A DNA stretch of 64,000 nt from Pontibacter rufus (GTDB lineage Bacteria; Bacteroidota; Bacteroidia; Cytophagales; Hymenobacteraceae). Position 1 is the stretch's first letter; each line of letters begins with the position of its first letter. The position numbers were made by a program, and so were the translations under genes. The stretch lies in assembly GCF_015694705.1 (NCBI RefSeq), contig NZ_JADQDR010000007.1, positions 62,001 to 126,000 of the forward strand, in the 5' to 3' direction. Shown here in pieces: positions 18,014 to 26,344 of the stretch. The notes under the pieces are model-generated. The model was given only the letters and a program-made list of their open reading frames with translations. It was not told the origin of the DNA and ran no database searches.

Positions 18014-18527
18014 ACACCTTTTCTCCTTTTTGCAGCCACACGCCCCATGTTTTGGAATAAGCATGTACCCGGTTGGTCCTGCCCTGCCTGTTGTATACCG
18101 GATAACCCTCGTTTACCCATTCAAACAAGCCGCCATATAGGTTTTGTACCTGGTGATAACCAGCCTCTTTCAGCTCCTCCCCGATTTTCTGGCTACGCGC
18201 GCCAACGGAGCAATATACTACAATGGGCGTATCTTTCGGAATGTCCTGTACCTGCTTTAAATCAAATTTATCGGCGTTTACGAAGCGGGCACCTTTGATG
18301 TGGCTCACGCGGAACTCAGCGGGTGTGCGAATATCGAGCAGCAGAGGCTTTGGCCCACCGGATTGCTGCAACTGTGCTGCTAATTGTGCGGGTTTAATAA
18401 GTGGAAAATTATCTTTGTAAATACCCTTTAGCATGAGGTGATACGCACTGCCGGATGATTGCCCGCACGCCTGCATCAGCAACAGGCAGCAAAGGGCTGC
18501 CACCAGGTATAGTTTCTTTTGCATCAT
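18006..18527 (-). CDS. Rhodanese-domain lipoprotein
   Basis: A 173-residue lipoprotein with lipobox LMQAC (Cys21). The single rhodanese domain runs from about residue 43 to 150 and has the active-site loop CSVGARS with Cys106 as the sulfur-accepting residue, plus LLLDIRTPAEF and GARFVNADKFDL. Rhodanese domains move sulfane sulfur or bind oxyanions; the close relation to Cdc25-type arsenate reductases makes a role with arsenic plausible here, given the neighbours, but this is inference. It is placed between arsS and the DUF2064 gene and overlaps the latter by 8 bp. Confidence 0.85.
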   Translation of the reverse strand: MMQKKLYLVAALCCLLLMQACGQSSGSAYHLMLKGIYKDNFPLIKPAQLAAQLQQSGGPKPLLLDIRTPAEFRVSHIKGARFVNADKFDLKQVQDIPKDTPIVVYCSVGARSQKIGEELKEAGYHQVQNLYGGLFEWVNEGYPVYNRQGRTNRVHAYSKTWGVWLQKGEKVYD

Positions 18528-18548
18528 CCTCAGGTATAATATCGCGCC

Positions 18549-19616
18549 TTACTTCACCGTTTCGCCGCCGCAGCTGGAGCCGGCGCCAGCGGTGCAGCCG
18601 TAACAGTGCTGGTTCAACACAATGTGGCGCGCATCAAGGGCGGCAACATCAAAATCACGGAGATGCTGCATGGCTTTTGGGGCTACTTTTAGGTCGAGCA
18701 TCTGGTTAAAATCGCAGTCGTAGAGATAGCCATTCCACCCTACCGAAATGGTGTTGCGGCACATCACGCCGGCTGCGGCAGCCGGGTTGAAGGCGTCTAC
18801 CAACTTCTGCATATAGCTGTCGTAATTGCCGCTTTGCACCAGGTAATCTAAATAGCGGCTAATGGGCAGGTTGGTGATGCAGAACAGGTCGTTGAACACA
18901 ATGCCATAGCCACTACTGAGCCTGCGCTTAAATTCAGCTTTGAGTGACGCCTGGCTGCCCGGCAGAAATGCGCCAGAGGGATTGTATACCAAATCCAGCA
19001 ACAAACCTGTTTCTTCCTGCCCATACCCTACCTCATTCAGCAGTTGCAGGGCTTTGATGGATTTCTCGAACACACCCTCACCGCGCTGGGCATCGGTGCG
19101 TGACGCCTGAAAGTATGGCAGCGACGATATTACGTGCACACCATGTTGCTTAAAAAACGCCGGGAGATCATGATATTTTTTGTTGGCAAGTATAATGGTG
19201 AGGTTGCAACGCACGATTACGTGCCGCCCCATAGCTGATATTTCCTCTACAAACCATCGGAAATCAGGATTCATCTCAGGTGCGCCGCCGGTCAGATCTA
19301 CCGTGGTGATTTGTGGTGCCCGTTGCAGCGCCTGCAGGCACAGCGCCATCGTTTCGCGCGTCATAATCTCTTTGCGGTCGGGGCCGGCATCTACGTGGCA
19401 GTGCCTGCAGGTCTGGTTGCACATTTTGCCCACATTTACCTGCAGGATGGTAGTGCCCGTTGGTGTTAACGGATACAGCCCGTGTTCGCGCAGGCGCTCT
19501 GCGAAAGCAGGGAATTCATCCCCCTGCCGCCTGGATTGCTGGAGTACATTGAGTTGAAAGGCGGAATCGGCCAGCTGGTGATGCTGGCCTTTTAATGATT
19601 TTACAGTGGACCCCAT
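18549..19616 (-). CDS. arsS: Arsenosugar biosynthesis radical SAM protein ArsS
   Basis: A 355-residue radical SAM enzyme. The [4Fe-4S] cluster motif is CNQTCRHC (Cys66, Cys70, Cys73) followed by VDAGPDRKE, with the SAM-binding TVDLTGGAPEMNPDF strand. The C-terminus is cysteine-rich (LNQHCYGCTAGAGSSCGG), the mark of the ArsS/DUF3641 group, where it is thought to bind auxiliary clusters or the arsenical. ArsS is proposed to join a 5-deoxyadenosyl group to methylated arsenic on the way to arsenosugars. The start codon lies 2 bp after the stop of the peroxidase-like gene, so both are one operon. No arsM methyltransferase gene is in this window. Confidence 0.93.
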   Translation of the reverse strand: MGSTVKSLKGQHHQLADSAFQLNVLQQSRRQGDEFPAFAERLREHGLYPLTPTGTTILQVNVGKMCNQTCRHCHVDAGPDRKEIMTRETMALCLQALQRAPQITTVDLTGGAPEMNPDFRWFVEEISAMGRHVIVRCNLTIILANKKYHDLPAFFKQHGVHVISSLPYFQASRTDAQRGEGVFEKSIKALQLLNEVGYGQEETGLLLDLVYNPSGAFLPGSQASLKAEFKRRLSSGYGIVFNDLFCITNLPISRYLDYLVQSGNYDSYMQKLVDAFNPAAAAGVMCRNTISVGWNGYLYDCDFNQMLDLKVAPKAMQHLRDFDVAALDARHIVLNQHCYGCTAGAGSSCGGETVK

Positions 19617-19618
19617 TG

Positions 19619-19954
19619 TTACATGGTCAGTTCTTTGATTTTGTTCATCATCTGCACGCCATGCACCAGCGCCGAACCACCTTTGATGGCAGCAGCTACG
19701 TGTACGGCTTCCATCATCTGGTTCTCATCGGCTCCCTTTTGCAGGCAATCGGTACTATAAGCATCAATGCAGTAAGGGCATTGCACCGCATGCGCCACGG
19801 CCAGGGCAATTAATGATTTTTCGCGTTCCGTCAGTGCACCTTCTTTAAAAACTTCGCCATAATAGTCGAAGAATTTGCGGCCCATTTCAGGCTGCAGTTC
19901 AGATATATTGCCAAATTTAGCAAGATCAGCCGGGTTGTAATACGTATTTTCCAT
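19619..19954 (-). CDS. Arsenosugar-associated peroxidase-like (AhpD/CMD family) protein
   Basis: A 111-residue carboxymuconolactone-decarboxylase-fold protein. The redox motif is CPYC (Cys59, Cys62) within ALAVAHAVQCPYCIDAYS, as in AhpD-like thiol peroxidases. This version, with MENTYYNPADLAKFGNI at the start, is the one repeatedly found just upstream of arsS. It is first in the minus-strand run CMD, arsS, rhodanese, DUF2064 and likely supports redox chemistry of the arsenical; direct function is unproven. Confidence 0.88.
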   Translation of the reverse strand: MENTYYNPADLAKFGNISELQPEMGRKFFDYYGEVFKEGALTEREKSLIALAVAHAVQCPYCIDAYSTDCLQKGADENQMMEAVHVAAAIKGGSALVHGVQMMNKIKELTM

Positions 19955-20128
19955 GTGGTGCGGTAGTTTCAGTGATATGGCTCAATAGATACGCAGCTAT
20001 ACCCGCAAGCGGATTTAGCTGCTGTTTTATAGTTGCTATGCTAATAAAAAAGCCGGGCAAGCCTGTAATCCGGAGGCAGCCTTACTACAGCAACCGGAAA
20101 AGGCTACCAAAGTTCAGAAGAAGGTGAT

Positions 20129-20833
20129 TTAAAATGGAGGAGCGCGCAGCAGCAGCTTGCTCAGGTATAATTCAAGCGGCTTTAGTAACAGGTTACGGAG
20201 CAGCGGGAATCTCAGGAAATGTCCTTTGTAGATGATCAGCAGCTTTATCCGGAGCCTGAAAGGCAGGCGCTGCAGGACACGGGTAAAATCTTCGGCCGAG
20301 TCAATGTCTGCTTTCGGGGCAAGCAGGGCAAAACACCCGAGGGTGGAATGCTGGCGGAAGGAGTACAAGGTAAGCTCATCCAGTACCTTGCCGGTTTGCC
20401 AGTTCAGCATAGCAAACGCCTCAGGGTCGAAGCAGCTGATATGCATGCCTATCAGGTAGGCGCCGCCGTCAGCTGCGGGCCCTATTACCATGTCATGCTG
20501 CTGCAGCGATTCTCCGGCTGTTCGCAAGTCTGCTGCCGAAAGGGCCGGGCAGTCGCTGCCAATGCATATTACCCGCTGGTAACCTGCTTCAAAAGCATCC
20601 TGAAATGCATTGGCCAGGCGCTCGCCAAATGTTCTGCCGGACTGTTGTGCTGTTAGAACTGTAACGAGCGGCAATTTACTCTGCTTCACGACGCTGAAGG
20701 TGTGCTGCAACAATACTTCTGCCACTTCCTTGTTCCTGGCGACAGCATGTCCCGAGCAGAAAGATTTATACTTTGTCTCGTGGGCTGCATCGTGTGCAAA
20801 CAGCAAAATAGCGGTATCGGCAGTTTCGTTCAT
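20129..20833 (-). CDS. DUF2064 glycosyltransferase-like protein (copy 2)
   Basis: A 234-residue paralogue of the protein at 17405-18013. It keeps VICIGSDCPALSAADL and MVIGPAADGGAYLIGM but has lost the normal first loop: where copy 1 has FVRNPELGKVKTRLA, this one has LFAHDAAHETKYKSFC, so the nucleotide-binding part is altered. A C-terminal extension (about 195-234, LLIIYKGHFLRFPLLRNLLL) is amphipathic and basic and may bind the membrane. It lies 174 bp upstream of the arsS operon in the same direction and may start the transcript. Confidence 0.75.
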   Translation of the reverse strand: MNETADTAILLFAHDAAHETKYKSFCSGHAVARNKEVAEVLLQHTFSVVKQSKLPLVTVLTAQQSGRTFGERLANAFQDAFEAGYQRVICIGSDCPALSAADLRTAGESLQQHDMVIGPAADGGAYLIGMHISCFDPEAFAMLNWQTGKVLDELTLYSFRQHSTLGCFALLAPKADIDSAEDFTRVLQRLPFRLRIKLLIIYKGHFLRFPLLRNLLLKPLELYLSKLLLRAPPF

Positions 20834-21231
20834 CTAGGACGCATTATTTATATACCTCTCTACCTGCTACAGTATATTTTGTTACAGTAAAATGTAAAAG
20901 AAGCAGTGATATTTCTGCTATCCGGCTGCAAATTATTCCGGCCGGACAGCAGCATAATGCGGGATTTCAGATGCGGAAAGCAGCGCTATATTGTACCTAA
21001 AGCCGGGCATTACAGGTAAATTGTCAGGTATAATACAGCATCAGCCGCTGGTAGCCAAACAGCTTTCACTATTTTAACAAGCTGAATACTTGTAAGATAG
21101 ACACTTTTGTTTTGTTAAGTTACAGTGCACGCAGGTATAGCAAAGTTACGCAAGCCGGGTGCTGCGGTTTTCATACCTATACAACGCCCTAATACTGCCA
21201 TTTTACAAGTAACGGGCACCCGGAAAATTTA
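20834..21231. other. Intergenic region, no gene seen
   Basis: About 400 bp between the second DUF2064 gene and the end of the anti-sigma gene. No credible frame, RNA fold or strong terminator was seen. Confidence 0.5.
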
Positions 21232-22062
21232 TCAGGATTTTATCTCGCCCATCACGAACATCTGGTCAAGCGTGGGGTTTATACTCCCGCCAACCGGCTC
21301 AAGGGTAATGGCAAAAGCCTGTGCGGCTTCAATCTGCTTCATCTGCTGCATACCTGGCTGGCCATTTGCCTGCAGCATTCCGGCATCTATGGGTTTGCCG
21401 TCATAAAGCGCCCACAGCTGGTACTGCTTGCCCGCCGGCAGTGCCGGCAGTTGCACAGCATCAACGTATACTTTCTGTTGCTGCGGGCTCCAGTATACCA
21501 TCACGTTTGCGTTAGGATGCGCTTCCACACCCTTCAGTTTTACGGGCCTGTAATCTTCATCGCGCAGCATTCTCAGGAGCTGCTCCTGCTGGTTAAGCTG
21601 GTAAGAGGCCGTCTGATAATTTTGCGCCAGCGTTTGCTGTGAGGCTAGTGCCGTAGACAACTTTCCTTCCGCCTGCTGCCACTTCTGATAGAAATGATAA
21701 CTCAGGAAACCTGATAGCAGAAACAACACCACACTGGCAGCAAACATCCACCTGTAAGGCAACGCTTTCTTTTCCGCAGCAGGATACAGCGGACGCACAT
21801 TATCTGCTTCGTCCGCATAGCCGCCTGCCAAAGGCGATACTGCAGCAATGTGTTGCATAATGCTTGCCTTGAGTTCCGGCCTTGGTGGCACGGCATGCAG
21901 CCGGGCATAATTATCTATTGCCTCGCAAGCCTCCTGCAGGGCAGCTTGTATTTCTGCCGAGCTGGCGGCCATACGCTCCACCTCCTGCCGTTCGTGCTGG
22001 TTCAATGCACCCAGGGCGTACATTTCCAATATTCCGGACGCTATGTATTCTTCGCTATTCAC
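21232..22062 (-). CDS. Anti-sigma factor, RskA-type
   Basis: A membrane anti-sigma factor of about 276 residues. The cytoplasmic N-terminus (EYIASGILEMYALGALNQHERQEVERM) binds the partner sigma; a single membrane span follows at about residues 106-126 (WMFAASVVLFLLSGFLSYHF), then a periplasmic RskA domain with VMVYWSPQQQKVYVDAVQLP, YQLWALYDGKPIDAG and FAITLEPVGGS. The frame is open to 22098, but a GTG at 22062-22060 puts the conserved EYIASGILE at the N-terminus as in relatives and gives an 8-bp overlap with the sigma gene, so GTG is the preferred start. The pair should answer an envelope signal. Confidence 0.88.
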   Translation of the reverse strand: MNSEEYIASGILEMYALGALNQHERQEVERMAASSAEIQAALQEACEAIDNYARLHAVPPRPELKASIMQHIAAVSPLAGGYADEADNVRPLYPAAEKKALPYRWMFAASVVLFLLSGFLSYHFYQKWQQAEGKLSTALASQQTLAQNYQTASYQLNQQEQLLRMLRDEDYRPVKLKGVEAHPNANVMVYWSPQQQKVYVDAVQLPALPAGKQYQLWALYDGKPIDAGMLQANGQPGMQQMKQIEAAQAFAITLEPVGGSINPTLDQMFVMGEIKS

Positions 22063-22609
22063 GTCCTTTAAAAAACTTTCCCAATAATTTAATTGCACTG
22101 CGCGCTCTTGTCTTTACCGTTCCTAACGGAATATCAAACTCCTCCGCGATTTCACTTTGCGTCATGCCCTCAAAATACATCAGATCGATAATCTGCTTTT
22201 GATCGGGGCTTAATTTCTCCGTGATTTCGCGCACGCCAATGTGCTCTGGCCGAAAGGATTCGGTACCCAGGTTTGCCCGCGGCGATACAGGGATATCCTG
22301 CGTTTTCTGACTTACGCGGTGCTGCTTTGAGCGGATTTTGTCGATGGCTAAATTCCTGCAAATGTTTATCATCCAGGTAAACAGCCTGCCTTTTGCCTCA
22401 TCATAACTGTGGAATGAGTTCCATATTTTAACGAAACCCTCCTGCAGCACGTCTTCCGCTGTTTCCTCTACTTTTACAATCTGCAGCACCACGCCATAAA
22501 GCGCTGCGCTGTACATGTCGTAGAGCACGGAAAGCGCCTGTGCGTCGCGTGCGCGCAGCCGGGCTATCAGTTCCTCCTCGCTTAGTTTATATGTCGGTTG
22601 GTTTGGCAA
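22055..22609 (-). CDS. ECF-type RNA polymerase sigma factor
   Basis: A 184-residue sigma-70 family ECF factor. Region 2 covers about residues 24-95 (DMYSAALYGVVLQIVKVEETAEDVLQEGF, LFTWMINICRNLAIDKIRSK) and region 4 about 125-180 (LSPDQKQIIDLMYFEGMTQSEIAEEFDIP, then the helix-turn-helix GTVKTRARSAIKLL). Similar to the SigK-like group that pairs with RskA-type anti-sigma factors. It is first in a two-gene operon with the anti-sigma gene and is probably autoregulated. Confidence 0.95.
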   Translation of the reverse strand: MPNQPTYKLSEEELIARLRARDAQALSVLYDMYSAALYGVVLQIVKVEETAEDVLQEGFVKIWNSFHSYDEAKGRLFTWMINICRNLAIDKIRSKQHRVSQKTQDIPVSPRANLGTESFRPEHIGVREITEKLSPDQKQIIDLMYFEGMTQSEIAEEFDIPLGTVKTRARSAIKLLGKFFKGRE

Positions 22610-22652
22610 AGATGCTAACGCTTAAATCCTGGATGAATTTTGTCATCCACAG

Positions 22653-22660
22653 CAAATTTA
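22653..22660 (-). promoter_or_regulatory. Candidate -7 box of the sigma/anti-sigma operon
   Basis: On the minus strand TAAATTTG matches the Bacteroidota -7 consensus TAnnTTTG, 43 bases before the start codon. No good TTTG -33 element was found at the usual distance, so only half of the promoter is supported. Confidence 0.35.
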
Positions 22661-22809
22661 TGTTTTTATTTTGGGAAACTGCTTTACTAACTCTTTTGAG
22701 AGTAAATTGTTGCCTGTAACCTAAATATCTTTTCAACTACGAAACAACAACAACATCCCGGCTATACCCTGCCGTATACTTACAGAACAAATTAAGCAAC
22801 ATAAACAGC

Positions 22810-24174
22810 ATGGCCATAGAAACAAAAAACCCAGCCACCGGCGAGGTAGTGAAAACCTTTACGCCGCACACGCCTGAGGAAGTGAAGCAGAAAATAGAAG
22901 CGGCTGAGGCTGCTTTCAGAAGCTGGAAAAAGACTGGTTTCGGGGAGCGGGCGCAGTACATGCAGCAGCAGGCGGATATCCTGGAAAACGAAGCAGGAAC
23001 GTATGGCCGCATCATCAGCCTGGAGATGGGCAAGCCCCTGCAAGATGCCGTGGCCGAGGTAAAGAAATGCGCCACAGTTTGCCGCTATTACGCCGAAAAT
23101 GCCGAAAATTTTCTGAAAGATGAAGCGGTAGAAACCAAAGCCTCCCGCAGTCTGATTGCTTACGAGCCGCTGGGCGTGGTGCTGGCTGTAATGCCCTGGA
23201 ACTTCCCCTTCTGGCAGGTGTACCGTTTCCTGGCGCCGGCCCTGATGGCGGGTAACGTAGGCTTGCTGAAGCACTCCTCTAATGTGCCGCAATGTGCCTT
23301 GGCAATAGCGGAAATCTGCCGCAAGGCGGGCTTCCCGGATGATGTATTCCAGACGCTCCTGATCGGTTCAAAAGAAGTAGACGCTGTTATCGAGAACCCG
23401 CTGGTAAAAGCTGTAACCCTCACGGGCAGTGAAGCCGCTGGATCAATGGTGGCTGCCAAAGCCGGGGAGCAGATAAAAAAGACCGTGCTGGAACTGGGCG
23501 GCAGCGACCCTTTTATTGTACTGGATGATGCAGACCTTGAGCAAGCTGCTACATTTGCCGTAAAATCGCGCATGGTGAACACCGGACAAAGCTGTATTGC
23601 CGCCAAGCGTTTTATTGTAGTGCAAAGTATAGCCGATGACTTTCTGAAGCGTATGAAGGAAATGATGGGCGCCCTGAAAACTGGCAACCCGCTTACGGAT
23701 GACTGTGACTATGGACCTATGGCCCGCAAAGATCTGGCTGTAGAGCTGGAAGAACAGGTGCAGCAATCACTCAGAAAAGGAGCTCAGGTAGTGCTGGATG
23801 GTGGCCGCACCGACACCGAAAGCGCCTACTTTAAACCCATGATTCTCAAAAATGTAACCCCAGGCATGCCGGCTTACGACGAGGAGATGTTTGGCCCGGT
23901 AGCCGCCGTTATGATAGCCAAAGATGAGGAAGATGCCATCCGGATTGCCAACGACTCCCGTTTTGGGCTGGGTGGCGCCGTCTGGACACAGGACAGGGAA
24001 CGCGGACTGCGGGTAGCGCGGCAGGTAGAAACAGGCGCTATGTTTGTGAATGCGTTGGTTGCTTCTTCGCCGGAGATGCCCTTTGGCGGCATCAAGAAAT
24101 CAGGATACGGCCGCGAGCTTTCCTACCTCGGCATACGCGAGTTTGTAAACCAAAAGAGTATCTGGGTAGCATAA
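22810..24174 (+). CDS. NAD(P)-dependent succinate-semialdehyde dehydrogenase
   Basis: A 454-residue aldehyde dehydrogenase that should oxidise succinate semialdehyde to succinate, as in 4-aminobutyrate breakdown. Catalytic residues are in place: Glu228 in LELGGSDPF, Cys262 in NTGQSCIAAKR, the oxyanion Asn in PWNFPFWQ and Lys154 for the cofactor. The sequence type (start MAIETKNPATGEVV, early FGERAQYMQQQADILE) is that of the short YneI/Sad-like group rather than classical GabD (about 480 residues). No gabT neighbour, so the physiological substrate could differ. Confidence 0.9.
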   Translation: MAIETKNPATGEVVKTFTPHTPEEVKQKIEAAEAAFRSWKKTGFGERAQYMQQQADILENEAGTYGRIISLEMGKPLQDAVAEVKKCATVCRYYAENAENFLKDEAVETKASRSLIAYEPLGVVLAVMPWNFPFWQVYRFLAPALMAGNVGLLKHSSNVPQCALAIAEICRKAGFPDDVFQTLLIGSKEVDAVIENPLVKAVTLTGSEAAGSMVAAKAGEQIKKTVLELGGSDPFIVLDDADLEQAATFAVKSRMVNTGQSCIAAKRFIVVQSIADDFLKRMKEMMGALKTGNPLTDDCDYGPMARKDLAVELEEQVQQSLRKGAQVVLDGGRTDTESAYFKPMILKNVTPGMPAYDEEMFGPVAAVMIAKDEEDAIRIANDSRFGLGGAVWTQDRERGLRVARQVETGAMFVNALVASSPEMPFGGIKKSGYGRELSYLGIREFVNQKSIWVA

Positions 24175-24233
24175 TAATGTGCTGCTTTTTAATGTGCTGA
24201 TGTGCTAATTACAATCAGGAAATTTGAAGATGT

Positions 24234-24265
24234 AGTGATTTGAAGATGTTCGTTCTCAAATCACT
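24234..24265 (+). terminator. Hairpin downstream of the dehydrogenase gene
   Basis: AGTGATTTGA (24234-24243) pairs exactly with TCAAATCACT (24256-24265) around a 12-base loop. No clear U tract, so it may be a weak terminator or a simple repeat; the block ATTTGAAGATGT also occurs twice just here as a direct repeat. Confidence 0.4.
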
Positions 24266-24421
24266 GACTATCAAACTTCTGAACAATTAAGTAAGCAGAC
24301 AAAAAATAATAATGTGTTTTTCAGGATGAGATTTTGATATGAAACGCTTATCAATCAACTCGCTAACACAAACAAATCTTGTGTCAAATATCCTGATACT
24401 TATGTCCTTTTACTTAGCACC

Positions 24422-25186
24422 TCAACAATAACCCAGCAGCTTGTATACCGCATACCCGGCTATCTCGTGCAGCAGCAAGTGCCAGCGATCAAAGGCTTCT
24501 ATACTGGGGATGATGGTGTCGTCCAGGGCATAACTTTTTTCACCGGCATAAAAATCGGTACTGTAGGTATCGGTTTTTATGCCTGCTTTCCGGAAGCAGC
24601 CTGCAGCCCTGCGCATATGGAAAGCCGAGGTTACCAGCAGCGGCCGCTCCCATTCCGGATGCTTTGCCAGTACCTTCCCGGTATTTACTGCATTTTCGCG
24701 GGTATTGCGGCTGTTACTTTCTATGAAAATGTCTCCTTCGGGTACGCCTGCGATCAGCAGGATTTTCTTGATTTGAACTGCCTCAGGCACCTTGTCTTTT
24801 ATAATAAGCCCACTCCCGCCTGAAATCAGGAATTTATCGATTTTTCCCAGCCGGTATAACTGCAGGGCCTGCAGGAACCGGTCTGCACCTTTTGCAGTAT
24901 GAATGCGATCCGGAATATCGTTCCGGTAACTTGTAACACCCGTCAGGATAATGGCCACATCGTGGGACTTTACCTGGCTGACAGGAACAGCATCCACTTC
25001 CCACGCCCGCCAGGCTATGTTGGCCAGCCAAGGGTTGGATAGCACCAGCAAGATAGTAACTGCCGAAACCAGGCAAAACCGTTTCTTTGCGGCAGATTTA
25101 AGGAAGAGAGCAAGCAGCAGGAGCAAAAGCACCCACAGGAAAGGCATCAGCAGGAAATCAAGCGTTTTGGAAAGAATAAAATACAT
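24422..25186 (-). CDS. YdcF/ElyC family membrane protein (DUF218)
   Basis: A 254-residue inner-membrane protein. Two hydrophobic spans at the N-terminus (about 10-30 and 36-55) precede a DUF218 domain with VAIILTGVTSYRND, FLISGGSG, FIESNSRNTRENAVNT and LLVTSAFHMRRAAGCF. ElyC in E. coli supports cell-envelope synthesis through the lipid carrier; the role here is presumed similar. In most relatives the first motif is VVLGGG; here it is ILTGVTSY, a small difference. Confidence 0.88.
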   Translation of the reverse strand: MYFILSKTLDFLLMPFLWVLLLLLLALFLKSAAKKRFCLVSAVTILLVLSNPWLANIAWRAWEVDAVPVSQVKSHDVAIILTGVTSYRNDIPDRIHTAKGADRFLQALQLYRLGKIDKFLISGGSGLIIKDKVPEAVQIKKILLIAGVPEGDIFIESNSRNTRENAVNTGKVLAKHPEWERPLLVTSAFHMRRAAGCFRKAGIKTDTYSTDFYAGEKSYALDDTIIPSIEAFDRWHLLLHEIAGYAVYKLLGYC

Positions 25187-25467
25187 AGGGAATAGTTGGT
25201 ACAGCAGCCGGAGCAGCCGGGAAACCGGAGCTATACTTACACAGCAACACTGTTATACTTGTGCTATTAATTTTGAACAGACTACAGCACAAAGATACAA
25301 ATATACGGATATGAAAATTCTCACAATCCTCTATTTTGTGATGGGCATATTGAAAGGCGCTATTATATCTTAAAAGCCGGCTGCATAATCTCGCATATCC
25401 CAGCCAACTAATCTTTTTGCTTTGCCCCGGTAAGTCAGAAAAGTATAGCGAAAGCAGCGGCACAGAA

Positions 25468-25689
25468 TCAGAAAAAACGCCTGAACAGCCACAACAGCAG
25501 CGAAAACAGCAGGCTAAGCAGCAGCATACTCATAAAGGGCGCATAGAACCGCATGTTTTTCCGTTCGATGCGGATGTCGCCGGGCAGGTGGCCGAACCAG
25601 CTGAATTTGTCGCCGGCCAGCCATACCACCAGGCCAACCAGCACCAGTATAACCCCGAGTATTACCATCATTTTACCTATAGGCTGCAT
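25468..25689 (-). CDS. DUF2905 small membrane protein
   Basis: A 73-residue protein with two membrane spans (about 5-25 and 49-70) separated by the family hallmark WLAGDKFSWFGHLPGDIRIERKN. DUF2905 proteins are widespread and uncharacterised. Full length for the family. Confidence 0.9.
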   Translation of the reverse strand: MQPIGKMMVILGVILVLVGLVVWLAGDKFSWFGHLPGDIRIERKNMRFYAPFMSMLLLSLLFSLLLWLFRRFF

Positions 25690-25720
25690 GTGGTTTACGC
25701 CTCCGCCCTAAAGTTTATAC

Positions 25721-26332
25721 TTATTTAAAACTTGCCCGCAAACCAATTCCGAAACTAAGGATATCCCACTTGGTCAGGGTTTCGTCTTTGAAAGCTGAGG
25801 TTGCGATCAGGTCATACGTGCCTACCTCACCGTAGAGGCTCAGCTCTTTGAACGTGTTGCTGTTGGGCAAGGCATAGTTAACAGCCGGGCCTAAACCGCC
25901 CGTCAGGCGTAAGCTGCTCGTCCACCAGTAATAATCGCTGGCAGGGTACGCGTTAGACCAATTGGTAGAAAACTGGCTCCTGAAGTAATAGCTGAGCCCC
26001 ATACCTACCCGCAGCGGGGTTAGCGAGAAATCGTTATGCAAAGGCACTTTCCGGAAAGGCTTGTAGATTCCTTTCAGCGTGAGCAGGTGCAGGGCTTCGG
26101 CGGCATCAAACTTCGGCACGAAGCCATAAGATAGTTCGGCATTAATTTTATCATGGGCAAAACTATAGCCCGGTGCAATGGAAAACATGCCGATGTTGCC
26201 GGCAAACTGCAGCGTTACAGCATCCGGTGCATACCATTTGCGTGCAGCATTGCTGTCTCCGGCATCCTGGCTGTGGGCAAGAGAAGGAACCGCCAGCAAG
26301 CAGATCATTCCCCAAAACATCTTAATTCTCAT
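25721..26332 (-). CDS. Exported outer-membrane-type protein, unknown
   Basis: A 203-residue protein with a signal peptide ending near SLAHS. The mature part is rich in short beta strands with aromatic ends (VTLQFAGNIGMFSIAPGYSF, VGMGLSYYFRSQFS, LSFGIGLRASFK) and ends in a Phe-Lys hydrophobic strand, as outer-membrane barrels do. It starts 12 bp after the phosphoesterase gene stops and is likely co-transcribed with it. Confidence 0.7.
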   Translation of the reverse strand: MRIKMFWGMICLLAVPSLAHSQDAGDSNAARKWYAPDAVTLQFAGNIGMFSIAPGYSFAHDKINAELSYGFVPKFDAAEALHLLTLKGIYKPFRKVPLHNDFSLTPLRVGMGLSYYFRSQFSTNWSNAYPASDYYWWTSSLRLTGGLGPAVNYALPNSNTFKELSLYGEVGTYDLIATSAFKDETLTKWDILSFGIGLRASFK

Positions 26333-26344
26333 GAAATTCTGATC

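Noticed and set aside
25311-25373. 20-residue hydrophobic peptide frame (MKILTILYFVMGILKGAIIS)
   Set aside because: The frame is short, has no support beyond an ATG and hydrophobic content, and could be chance in an AT-rich gap.
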